A DNA stretch of 64,000 nt from Fistulifera solaris (Eukaryota > Bacillariophyta > Bacillariophyceae > Naviculales > Stauroneidaceae). The notes under the pieces are model-generated. The model had not been told where the DNA came from, did not search any database, and saw nothing but the letters and a program-made list of their open reading frames with translations. This document shows positions 44,157 through 53,686 of the stretch, piece after piece. Within the stretch, counting starts at the first letter, position 1; each line of letters begins with the position of its first letter. A program made the translations under genes and the position numbers. The DNA lies in the NCBI GenBank assembly GCA_030295235.1, contig AP026135.1, forward strand, positions 316,001 through 380,000, written 5' to 3'.

Positions 44157-45563
44157 TTAGACAACAACAGCCTCTTGCTCATGTTTGCGTTGCAATTCAT
44201 TCAATAAGACCTGTTCGGCTTGACGGTCAATGTACGAGTTGGAAATATTTGGAAATTGGGCGATGAGCTCAGGCAAGACTGCTCTCAACCCAGTATCGTG
44301 CAACAAATAATCAGCAACCCTCTTGGATTGCCATTCATAAAAGGCCGGAACCCATCCAACAATGGTATCTTCGTAAAGCGGTGGCAAGGCCCTCCATGAG
44401 TCTTGCCCAACGACCATGCCACCACCTCCAAAGACTCGTTCCTCAAATTTCGTCCGTGTCAGACTATAGCGGGGATCATTGCGCACACCGTACAAGAAGG
44501 ATTCGTAACTGCCAATGTAATGATTGAATATGAGAAGTGTTATGTTCGGATAGGTTTGCCGACAAGCTCTTCCTAACGGAAAATGCACCATCATTTCCAC
44601 TTTCTCCAACTCCGGAACAGTGATATATTTCAAGTTCACCAAGCCCTTTGGATTGGGTAAACGCGTCACATATTGGGCTCGGTGTGGAAAACGCAAGGTA
44701 TCAAAATGTAGACTATCTTTACCCAATAATGATGCGGAGGCCGGATTGTACGATACTTGAGTTGAGTTGGGCTCGTCCAAGACCGGCACGTAATGGTACC
44801 GCCAAAAAACGGTACAGGCTCGACCATATCCATTCGATTGACGGAACAAAGTGTTGTTTATTTGCTCTAACTGGTTGAGAAACTTCGTGATATGTCCAGG
44901 TTCGGATGTATTGACCAGATCCGATGAAACAATCTCAGCGTTGATGCGCAAATACTCATCGACATCGGAATGGAGAACGCGCGTGATGTTTTTCGAAGCG
45001 GCAACTTTGGTACATTCTTTCATGAAAATCGGTTGCCGATGAAGGTACACACGGACATCGGTATTGTTACGCGCCATATCGGCTGCCCAGTTCGGGGGAA
45101 GATAATCATCATCGTCCCATTCAATGAATTCAATGACATCTCTCCAACGGTCCAGCAATTTTGTTGCTCGCCCCGTTGCTTTTGGGTCATAAGCAATGAT
45201 TACTGTGCGAAGAGGTAAAGCAAAATAGTGATAGGCGAGCCATTCCGTCAATCGATGATTCTGATCCAATACCAGAATGCATGCCGCAAACGCTTCCTTT
45301 TGTGTATACAAAGGGGGTTTTACTGAAATTTGTGGTTCAATTATCGCCCACGAATCGAGAGTATCATCCAAAAGGTGGTTTGTGGAAAGATGGAGCGTAA
45401 AAGAGCAGAGATTTGATAAACTGAGGGCCGTGACGAAAGTTAGGGCAAAGAAGAAGATACACTTTCTCGCGTTCCAAACTGCCATAGCGCTGGCCTCATC
45501 CTTTCGAAATTGGATTGATATCATGCGCATCAACTGGGTGAGGATTTGAGTCACAAGCTTCAT
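44157..45563 (-). CDS. Type II membrane glycosyltransferase, GT92/DUF23-like
   Basis: A 468-residue intact frame. An N-terminal anchor helix (I-F-F-F-A-L-T-F-V-T-A-L-S-L) follows a basic cytosolic end, as in Golgi type II enzymes. The luminal domain has A-A-C-I-L-V-L-D-Q-N-H-R-L-T-E-W-L-A-Y-H-Y, resembling the E-W-x-x-x-H start of GT92 domains, then V-D-E-Y as a DXD-like acidic site (H-S-D-V-D-E-Y). An H-Y-I-G-S-Y-E-S block follows later. N-x-S/T glycosylation sites (N-N-T, N-I-T, N-S-T) fit a luminal protein. The donor and acceptor sugars cannot be read. It probably acts on cell-surface or secreted glycans; I am fairly but not fully sure of the family. Confidence 0.72.
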   Translation of the reverse strand: MKLVTQILTQLMRMISIQFRKDEASAMAVWNARKCIFFFALTFVTALSLSNLCSFTLHLSTNHLLDDTLDSWAIIEPQISVKPPLYTQKEAFAACILVLDQNHRLTEWLAYHYFALPLRTVIIAYDPKATGRATKLLDRWRDVIEFIEWDDDDYLPPNWAADMARNNTDVRVYLHRQPIFMKECTKVAASKNITRVLHSDVDEYLRINAEIVSSDLVNTSEPGHITKFLNQLEQINNTLFRQSNGYGRACTVFWRYHYVPVLDEPNSTQVSYNPASASLLGKDSLHFDTLRFPHRAQYVTRLPNPKGLVNLKYITVPELEKVEMMVHFPLGRACRQTYPNITLLIFNHYIGSYESFLYGVRNDPRYSLTRTKFEERVFGGGGMVVGQDSWRALPPLYEDTIVGWVPAFYEWQSKRVADYLLHDTGLRAVLPELIAQFPNISNSYIDRQAEQVLLNELQRKHEQEAVVV

Positions 45564-48044
45564 TCTATTTTGTTGTGTCTAGCGTGCATGTTGCAATGTG
45601 TGTGTGGACTTGTTTGGATGAACAGGTACGGTAGTTGTGAAAACGGGGAATTACATTTACGATCATCGATCATTCATCATTCATTCCCCCTCGGATGCCG
45701 CAAACCGGAAACGCAAAGTAGTCTGTCGAAAGTAGGATGTCGGGCGAGTCGTCTTCGGTCTTTGGGTCTTGGATTAGTTTTTTATTACTTACAAACCAAG
45801 TTTCAAAAGATACCGAAGTACCAGTTATAGGTACTAGGTACTACGTAATCAGTTTAATATTTAATAATACTGTTATTTGACTATATATATACGGATTATA
45901 ATTATTCCGACTTGTTTCTTTGGCTTCTGGTCCTCTGAGACTCCGATTGATGATTCACTATTCACAATGACACAACTAGAAAAGGACTGACAAACCTGCA
46001 CCTGCACCGGATTCTAAGTACGATGGATTGCTCTGTGGTGCGCCGTATCTCGGATTTCGCAACAACCTGCTTTACCAGATACTTTGTACGTAGTACCGAT
46101 CGAACCAACGAGAGACTCCAGCGAGATCTAACAAATCTTGGAGCTTTGAGTAGGGTCTTTTCTCTTTTCCATTTTTTGCAACTTGCAACTGATCTGTCCT
46201 AAATAATTGAAGATTATTTATTGGCCTTTGTCCTTTGTCCATCGTCTATTGTCCTAATCCGTATATTTCACCACGCTATAAAGACTACAAAGTACAGAAG
46301 TACACAAGACACAGGACGTCACACGTCACAGGAATCAGGAATGCGCTAGTACAGTTCTACCGAACCGTTGTCATTATTTCTACGGAGTACCAGGTATCAT
46401 TTGAATCGAGCATGCTCGTCATGATCTCTCGCTCGTCTCCGTCTCCGTCTCTCGTCTCTCGTCCCTCTCTCTCTTACAGGGTACTCATGTAAATCTCTGA
46501 AGGGACATTTTAGCTAGTAGCCTCTTAGAGCTACAGTGTTGTCCATGGTCCTCGTCTCTCCAGGAAGTGGTTACCTGGTACGGTAACACTACCTGAATCG
46601 CGATCATCGAAATGGAATTAGCCAGACCCTACCAAACTCATGAGCTATCTTCCCTGGGAAAAACAGAATTTAAAACGGAGTCAAATATAGTTTAGTCTAC
46701 GTTGTTGACTCAGAGTGCATTGAGAAGAATCCTGCTGTTCCATGTTGGAGATGACTTGCTTGGCTGTGGCACCGTTTCTCGTTGTTTCTGGCAATTACTG
46801 GGAAGGGATGTGGCATATCGATTGTATTAGCTTGGCGAACCGGTGCATGAGTGACCGAGGACTGCTTCAACTGACCCGACTATATCTGTCCACATTACCG
46901 ATTAATTTTGTCACAGATGGTAGAGCATATCTATGACAGTTGTTCAGCCATAAACTTTGATCTGCCCTAGCCCGAAAAAAAAACACAATTTTGGATGGTC
47001 AACAATAGCTTGTGTGTTGTTGAGGACCTTTCTAATCGCTAGAAAGATAGTGTGGCTCAGCAACTGTTCATCATGAATCCTAAATCCTTCCACGTTGGAA
47101 CGAACATGGTCACCAATCCGAGAGAAACGCTCGGATGCACAAATGCGAGCACCATCGTATGGACTATGAATCATCCGATCATTAACTGGATACTTTGAAA
47201 ACCTCGGTAGAACGACACTATTAGTGGCGGCATACTCGTCCAGGCGCAGGCATCAGAAAAAGAACATCTGCCCGTAGCGCAGCGATGGTGTCCGAGTGAA
47301 TCCCCTCTCCCTTTGCTTTTTCTTCTGTGAGATTCCAGACTGCCTCAATAGAATGCCACATTTTGACAATGTTTGTGATAGAGTTCTAATCCAATGAAGG
47401 TATCTTCCAAGGTAAGTAAAGAAGCAACCCTTTTCATCGGTAGTGTTACTTACCTTTCGCCGAAAATCTCCATGTTGCTCTAGAAACTGTGCCTCGGTAT
47501 CAGTGGCAAAATATACCCTTGTCTGTATATAGCTTCAAGTATTAAATTTCGTCTTTGCTGATATCACCGCCATTTCCGAAACAACGTGCGGCGTTGTGCT
47601 CTGTCTCGTTATAGTGCACACAAATGTGGCAGTTTCTACTATAACGGAACATATTTTTCCGAACACCCGCGGCAGCCCGGAAAAGAGCAGGGCATAGTGC
47701 GATTGCTGCATTTCTTCATTGTTTCTTCCACAGCTGCATTTCCGGCTAACTGATCGACAGGGAAAATGATTTCACTGATTATCTGAGCTGAAATCTGTAA
47801 AGAGCTTATCATCACCATTGATGCCGCGGCAATCGCAATATAAAGGAATGGCTTCAGAGCAAGCGTCCATCTTACCCTAAATTCTCACGTATTCCATTTC
47901 TTTGTTGTGCTTTGCTTTGTCTTGTTTTGCCTTCGTGTTTAGGCTAGCGACGAATAAGAGCTCAAAATGGTTTTGCAAATTGCATTAAGTCACTACTAAG
48001 TCAGTCACACCTTTCGAAAGGCTTTCACATTCTACGCTTAAAGT
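45564..48044. other. Gene-poor tract left of the retrotransposon
   Basis: About 2.5 kb with short, motif-free frames only. It contains GTACC/GGTACTAGGTACT motifs near 45,820 and 46,385 to 46,575, a TC-rich low-complexity block at about 46,425-46,485, and copy B of a dispersed repeat. ACGTCA-type boxes occur near 46,315. It may hold decayed transposon fragments around 46,900-47,600, but none is identifiable. Confidence 0.45.
45912..46032. repeat. Dispersed repeat, copy B
   Basis: TTTGGCTTCTGGTCCTCTGA and TGACAAACCTGCACCTGCAC with GGATGGATTG-like follow-up match copy A at 36,352-36,463 in order and orientation. Copy B has a duplicated CTGCAC and several small indels, so the copies are old. Confidence 0.6.
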
Positions 48045-48049
48045 ACCTG
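48045..48049. repeat. Target-site duplication, left (ACCTG)
   Basis: The five bases next to the left end of the element are repeated exactly at 53,408-53,412. Five bases is the usual target duplication of copia integrases. Confidence 0.75.
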
Positions 48050-48328
48050 TAAATAATTTGAGATGTACAACGTACAGGCCGTAATGAACGTCTATTTTAC
48101 CAATCATTCAAAACTATCAAAAGCGAACAACATCCGTTGAAGTTGAGCGGATAGCGTTCGCATATCTATTCAACTCCAACTGTTATAAAACGTTCTCATT
48201 CATTCCAGTCCATTCCAGGATAATCTAAGATCCTTTGGCTGTTCAAATAGATGAGAACCACTAGATAAACGTTAAGCCGTGTATGACTCAACATATCATC
48301 CTGAACCCTAACACATCAGAATTCATTT
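48050..48328 (-). repeat. LTR, 3' copy in element orientation
   Basis: A 279-bp copy identical to the LTR at 53,128-53,407 except for a single A in the run near 48,119. On the element strand a polypurine stretch (GAGAGGAG) lies directly before it, which fits the plus-strand priming site. Confidence 0.9.
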
Positions 48329-48452
48329 ACTCCTCTCGTTTCAACAAATTGCCTCAGTTTCGTTGATACGCAAGTTGCAAACATTCTGTAGTGTGGTCTC
48401 ATTAGGCCTGCCAACCTGAATTTATAAATAGCGCACATCCATTTTGGATGTA

Positions 48453-50180
48453 TCAGGAGGAATCATCGATACCTGCGCCAGGGGCGTTCTTCTTTAAAAA
48501 AACTTGTCGCACTTTCTTTATAAAAATCTTCCGTAAGTGCTCTCGCCTTTTCGCCGTTGGTAGCATCTTTGTAAACAAATCTGCGACATTCGTTTCCGTC
48601 AGGTTCTTTACCAACTCGAATCCAACCAGCAGCACACGCTTCTCGCACGGCGTGAAAGCAAATTGCATTATGCTTCTTGTTAAGTCGTGCTTCCATTTTG
48701 GAGACACTGTTAACAACGCTTTCGTTATCGCCCAAGACTGATGTCGGGCCCACAATTGGAATACCAAACATTCGTAGCTTATATCGTAATGCTTGAATCC
48801 TTTCCATTGTAATTCGCATTGCCACAAACTCTGATCCAAATGTTGATGATTCGACGGTGTTTTGTTTCTTTGAATACCAGTCGATGGGAGCGTTATTCAA
48901 GTAAATCAGAAATCCTGTTTGTGATCGTCGAGTTTTCGTATCACCTGCATGATTTGCATCCACGAAACACGTCATATGGACTGATTTCCCGAGTGGTTCG
49001 GGCATATTCGGTGGTAACTCTTCTGACACATCACCATAAACAGAATCACTCCAATCGGTCTTCGGAAAAACGTCGTCATTCAACTCAATGACCTTTGGAT
49101 CAAAAAATCATGTTCGATTTCTTGTGGTTGTCAAGGTACGCAAAAATCTTGTATACAGCCTCAAGATGTCCTTCTCTGGGCAGACACAAATGACTTGACA
49201 GTAATGATGTTTCCAACAAAATGTCTACTCGTTCGAGTTCACATGCCCATCGCAACATGCCGATAAGTTGTTGATATCTTGTTGCAAGCTCTGGTGTAAG
49301 CTCATTAGTAGTATCCTCTTCAGGTCTATAATTTTCGGGCATCGGACGTTCATTACCTCTTGTCTTTAAATAGCGGTGATCTTTAGCAAGCATGCCTTTG
49401 ACAATGTCAATGGCTCCCCTGATATAATCGTCACTCGACAAGGACCAAGTAATACGCCCATCACTCAATTGTGTCTTCATTACATTTGCCCCCAGATACC
49501 GTTCTGGCTCTTCGGCTTGTTCTCTCAGTGAATACACTTTGCTGAGAATTTCCATCGTAGCGTTCGGCTTTTCACTCACGCAAAGAATATCATCCACGTA
49601 TGTTAGGACAAATTCATAATAGTGATCGCCATTCTGTTTGATACTGCGTCTCCTGTACACATCAGGATCGGCTACTGTAGAAACATATCCCATATCAAAC
49701 AACGTTTCGGATAAAGTCTTTCTCCAACTATACCCCGAACTCTTGAGTCCGTAGAGTGCTTTTCGTATTATCATACAAGCTCCTCTCAAATCGTCATTAA
49801 ATTCAAGGCCTGCCGCAACCCATATCTTTTCCTTGCATGGTGCATTTAAATAAGCATTCGTTACGTCGCAGCCGAGAATATTCAAGTCATTCAATGCAGC
49901 GTGCACAAAAATGCGATTCGTACTGACTCTCTTGTGACCACTGATGAGTATGTCAAATGTGCCGGTACCTCTCCCGGTCATGTTGCCATCCGCAACATAC
50001 CTTGCCTTTCGAGTAAACTTGCCATCCATCTTGATATCGAATATCATATGACATTTTATTTCTCGAAACCCCGGTAGTTTGGCTTTTCCTTGCCGAATGT
50101 CGTCGGCTGATCCGCCCATTCCACCTTTCGAATGTACCCATTGACATTATTTTACCCATCTCTTTTTCAATTGCTCGACG
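48453..50180 (-). pseudogene. Copia reverse transcriptase and RNase H, broken frame
   Basis: The RT domain contains K-A-L-Y-G-L-K-S-S-G-Y-S-W and the catalytic Y-V-D-D-I-L. RNase H carries F-V-D-A-N-H-A-G-D and S-Q-T-G-F-L-I-Y; a final segment ends N-V-A-D-L-F-T-K-M-L-P. It follows the Gag-integrase frame directly after an in-frame TAG at 50,181-50,183. Three more breaks occur: an extra G near 50,107-50,110, an extra base in the A6 run at 49,102-49,107, and a shift between about 48,583 and 48,610. Whether these breaks are biological or sequence errors cannot be decided here. No envelope-like frame is present. Confidence 0.85.
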
Positions 50181-53099
50181 CTAATAATCGGTTCCAGTTT
50201 CTTTGTCGATTTGAAGTGCCTCTTTCACCGTTTTAGGAATCCTTATCCCAAACTTGTGAGTCGTTTTCCAGTATCTCGATTTCACCTTTGCAATTACAGA
50301 ATTTCTCTGTCGGAGGACGTCTTTGACCCACCATGCAAATGCCGGTTCGTCATCGATACCATTCGCTTTCGCATATTCTGCTACTTGCACCGGATAAGCT
50401 TCCTTCAAATCCTTTAATGGAACCCAGTCGGCATGCCCTTCCATCCATTCGACTAGAAGTAGCCAACCTTTTGTCGTCATTTTGTGATAATCACGGTTAT
50501 TGTATCTGTAAATTCCGTGTTCCTTATCAATCGCCGAATCCAGTTTTCGATGGTCTGAAATTTCCTTCAGCAGTCGATATGATCTGCCCTCGCTGTCAAC
50601 TTCAGAAAACATACATTCTGCAATGTTATTCGCAAAAAGTTCTCTAATAGTTCCGTCAGCGAGTTTCACATTATACAACCTTGTGTCCATCATTGGCATT
50701 AGGTGTCTAACACCTATCGGCTTGCCATCCGAGTCTCGTTTTCGCTCAATTACAGTTCCTGCAATTCTGCCGTCTCCGACTGGTAATAAAATTTCCGCAT
50801 TGATATATTGATCGTATGCATTTATATCCCATACATCATCGGCTTCGCGAATAGGACTCTCTTCCTCTCCTTCAACGATCGGGTCATCGTCTTCGAGATA
50901 AAGAATTCCTGTCGTTATATCATTGCTGATATAATTCTTATCATCCAACCGTCCATTAATTTCAGTATCGAACTTCTCCATCCGTAATCGTACCTCATTG
51001 GATAGTTGTTCCTGAAGATTAAATGGTTGTACTGATGATCGCGACAAAACGACTCCTTTCTGAGTCAAAACAAAATAGCACATAGCTGCTCCAACCCGAT
51101 ATGAAACGCCCAACCATCTTCCAAGCTCGGGTGGTGATTCCTTATCATTCGGATTATTCAAGTACCACACCCAGTCATAAAACTCAAAGTCAATATACTC
51201 GGAAATGTCTGGCGTTTCTCCGGTCATAATCTCGTACGGTGTACGATCGGATCCTGACCTAACCGTTCTGGACATTACCTCTGCAACGTGCGTCAGCCCA
51301 TAATCCCATAACCGTTTCGGAATCATTCGACGATGCTGCAAAAGTTTCCATCTCCGACGAACTTCTCGAATCGCGCCTTCAGCTTGATTCTGCCAATGTG
51401 AGTATGGCTCGGAGTTTGCCCAATCCATCTTGTAATGACGAATATGCTCCATCCACTTTGTATTCATGCCAAGTTTCTCTTTTGCGTCATCAACAACAAT
51501 CTTTTGTGGGATACCCACTTCTTGAATAAACTCACGCAACGCATTTGCAACTGTTTCACCTGTTTTATTCGGTGTCGGCTTGACTGTTACAAATTTTCCG
51601 TCTGTGAATACTTCCGCGCATTTATTTCCACGCAAGCTCTTTGTTTTTGAGAACATTGTATCATTAAAGACTGTTGCGCGAATCCGTCGATGCGTTGTTT
51701 GCATGATGTCAGTTCGATATCTTCGTATCAGTGGACCTGTCGCAGTTCTTACACCAAAATTCGTTGTTGCTTTCAGCGTCTTTCGAGCTGTTTCCAAGCC
51801 GCAACCAAACTTTTTCGAAATTTCTTCAGGCGTCGCACGTGAATGTCGTTCACCGCTTCCTATTGCACACATCTTTGCATCAATTGACTCCTCTGAAATA
51901 CGCTCCTCTGCCCTCGGCAGTGTATCATATTCAGATGCAATTTTCACCGATGCAATTAACCGTTGTGTCAATACTTTCTCGGAGTAAACGGAACTGCAAT
52001 TATTCAACAATCTATCGAATTCAGGTTCATCGTGCCGGAGAAAAGCAATATCCTCCTCGATAATATCCGGTTCGATCTTGACCTGACCGACCAATTTGTC
52101 ACGCTCCATCATCGGTGCTTTATTTTGTTCGAGAATGCGAAAACAATCCGTCAACTTTGTGACATAACGTTCGAGCGGATAGCTTGCCTCATTTTTGTAC
52201 TCTGTTTTCTTGATCTCTGCTCGGGCCATCGCAATTCGTTTCTCAATTGCATGTGGTCCGTCATAGTGGTAACAAAGACGTTTCCATACTTGGCGCCCAT
52301 CTTGAGTTGTCGTACTTGCCACGTAAGCCCATCCATCGGTATTACGAAATACTTGTACTAACTGTTGATAAACCCTTGCATTGTCCGCGTCATACTCTGG
52401 ACCATTATGTCTTGCATTCCACATACGTGCCTCTGTGAAACTGAGCACACCTTCTGGGTGCGTTTCACCTCGAATGACGTAAAACAATGGGATTTTTCGA
52501 GTTCCTTTCGTTTGACGAAAATAATTTTCCAATCCGTCTTTGAAAGATACCCAATCCTTGTGATCAAATTTCTCCGGTAATGTCACATCAACCTTGTCAT
52601 CACCAATCACAACTGCTTTTGATTCCTTTTGCCATTCGCGAAGGTATGGCATCGATACTTTATAAGCATCAAGAATACCGTCGCCCGATCGTGTAAGTTC
52701 GTGCAAAAGTGATACAAGTGCCTTCACTTTTGGAACCACACCAAGACCAAGAACCATTCCTCCTCTGTTTTGCGAAGCTCGGGAGAGAATTTTCAAGTGC
52801 TCATCGATGTCGTCCTCTTTGATCTCTGCCAGATCTTCAAGACAAACGATGTCGTTCCCCATTAAACTTGTGATCTGTGCATTCGTCATACCACATTGAA
52901 CGAGAACAAAGCGTGCACCTTGAATACCATTCAAAGGACTTCCCGGAGGAGGATTCGGAAAGTTATCCGGAATCCGATAATTCGTCGGTTCATGCGGAAT
53001 GACTTCCCCTTCAGGTACCGGAATTGCATCATTCGGAGGACCATGTCCGGCCGCAATCCTTTCGATAGCAATTTCCATCAACCGCCCGTAAGACTCCAT
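50181..53099 (-). CDS. Copia Gag-integrase polyprotein
   Basis: One open frame of 972 codons from ATG 53,099. The first 430 residues or so are a Gag-like region rich in acidic helices. It shows no CCHC zinc knuckle, and I find no D-T-G or D-S-G aspartic-protease motif between Gag and integrase. The integrase part begins near residue 430 (P-L-I-R-R-Y-R-T-D, then F-T-D-G-K-F), with V-V-D-D and N-Q-A-E-G-A-I-R-E as likely catalytic acidic residues. It is followed by the family linker F-E-F-Y-D-W-V-W-Y. A later acidic region leads to the RT. The arrangement matches diatom copia elements. The absent protease motif could be divergence or a real loss. Confidence 0.85.
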   Translation of the reverse strand: MESYGRLMEIAIERIAAGHGPPNDAIPVPEGEVIPHEPTNYRIPDNFPNPPPGSPLNGIQGARFVLVQCGMTNAQITSLMGNDIVCLEDLAEIKEDDIDEHLKILSRASQNRGGMVLGLGVVPKVKALVSLLHELTRSGDGILDAYKVSMPYLREWQKESKAVVIGDDKVDVTLPEKFDHKDWVSFKDGLENYFRQTKGTRKIPLFYVIRGETHPEGVLSFTEARMWNARHNGPEYDADNARVYQQLVQVFRNTDGWAYVASTTTQDGRQVWKRLCYHYDGPHAIEKRIAMARAEIKKTEYKNEASYPLERYVTKLTDCFRILEQNKAPMMERDKLVGQVKIEPDIIEEDIAFLRHDEPEFDRLLNNCSSVYSEKVLTQRLIASVKIASEYDTLPRAEERISEESIDAKMCAIGSGERHSRATPEEISKKFGCGLETARKTLKATTNFGVRTATGPLIRRYRTDIMQTTHRRIRATVFNDTMFSKTKSLRGNKCAEVFTDGKFVTVKPTPNKTGETVANALREFIQEVGIPQKIVVDDAKEKLGMNTKWMEHIRHYKMDWANSEPYSHWQNQAEGAIREVRRRWKLLQHRRMIPKRLWDYGLTHVAEVMSRTVRSGSDRTPYEIMTGETPDISEYIDFEFYDWVWYLNNPNDKESPPELGRWLGVSYRVGAAMCYFVLTQKGVVLSRSSVQPFNLQEQLSNEVRLRMEKFDTEINGRLDDKNYISNDITTGILYLEDDDPIVEGEEESPIREADDVWDINAYDQYINAEILLPVGDGRIAGTVIERKRDSDGKPIGVRHLMPMMDTRLYNVKLADGTIRELFANNIAECMFSEVDSEGRSYRLLKEISDHRKLDSAIDKEHGIYRYNNRDYHKMTTKGWLLLVEWMEGHADWVPLKDLKEAYPVQVAEYAKANGIDDEPAFAWWVKDVLRQRNSVIAKVKSRYWKTTHKFGIRIPKTVKEALQIDKETGTDY

Positions 53100-53127
53100 T
53101 GTTGATAGAATCTGGGTCTGTATAAAC

Positions 53128-53407
53128 TAAATAATTTGAGATGTACAACGTACAGGCCGTAATGAACGTCTATTTTACCAATCATTCAAAACTATCAAAA
53201 AGCGAACAACATCCGTTGAAGTTGAGCGGATAGCGTTCGCATATCTATTCAACTCCAACTGTTATAAAACGTTCTCATTCATTCCAGTCCATTCCAGGAT
53301 AATCTAAGATCCTTTGGCTGTTCAAATAGATGAGAACCACTAGATAAACGTTAAGCCGTGTATGACTCAACATATCATCCTGAACCCTAACACATCAGAA
53401 TTCATTT
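53128..53407 (-). repeat. LTR, 5' copy in element orientation
   Basis: 280 bp. On the element strand it contains a TTTTATAAC box that could serve as the promoter TATA. Immediately downstream on that strand lies TTTATACAGACCCAG, before the Gag ATG; I could not match it to a standard tRNA-primer site. Confidence 0.88.
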
Positions 53408-53412
53408 ACCTG
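53408..53412. repeat. Target-site duplication, right (ACCTG)
   Basis: Exact copy of the five bases at 48,045-48,049. It marks the boundary between element and host DNA. Confidence 0.75.
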
Positions 53413-53438
53413 GTACTCCAGTCGGAGTCAGGGAGGGA

Positions 53439-53503
53439 CGTTAAAATTCTGCCTCCCAGTACAAGATTCTACGTATCGTCTACGACGAGGCAGAATTTTA
53501 ACG
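53439..53503. repeat. 17-bp perfect hairpin next to the retrotransposon
   Basis: CGTTAAAATTCTGCCTC at 53,439-53,455 is exactly complementary to the bases at 53,487-53,503, with a 31-nt loop. It lies 27 bp outside the right target duplication, in the spacer upstream of nothing on the plus strand and past the end of the NASP-type gene on the minus strand. It could act as an RNA stem, a fold-back element end or a terminator-like structure. Confidence 0.75.
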
Positions 53504-53686
53504 CCGTTCCCAGACGTCATCAATACAGTACCGTACCCAGTATTAGTCTAGCCAGTAGACAATGAGAGACCGTTCTCATGTTTCATAGAAAGTTTATTTC
53601 ATTCTAACTTGCTTGTTAAAGATGTTTGGCATCTCAAAAAGTTGCAATCTAATAAAGAATTTAGAACGCCATGATATGCCCGGCTT

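Larger units (their letters stand above)
48050..53407 (-). mobile_element. Ty1/copia-type LTR retrotransposon (diatom CoDi-like)
   Basis: A complete element of 5,358 bp, read on the minus strand. It has LTRs of 279-280 bp that differ only by A4 versus A5, flanking ACCTG duplications, and a purine tract just inside the 3' LTR. Inside are a long Gag-integrase frame, then reverse transcriptase and RNase H in copia order (integrase before RT). The LTR ends read TAAAT...ATTT rather than TG...CA, which is unusual. The RT carries Y-V-D-D and the RNase H S-Q-T-G-F-L-I-Y. Frame breaks and one in-frame TAG mean the copy is probably not autonomous as written, though some breaks may be sequence errors. 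Insertion is recent. Confidence 0.9.

Noticed and set aside
47260-47330. Possible tRNA-like stretch
   Set aside because: No cloverleaf or canonical promoter boxes can be drawn.
48000-53412. CRISPR or prokaryotic mobile element
   Set aside because: The repeats are LTRs of a copia element; nothing in the window is bacterial.
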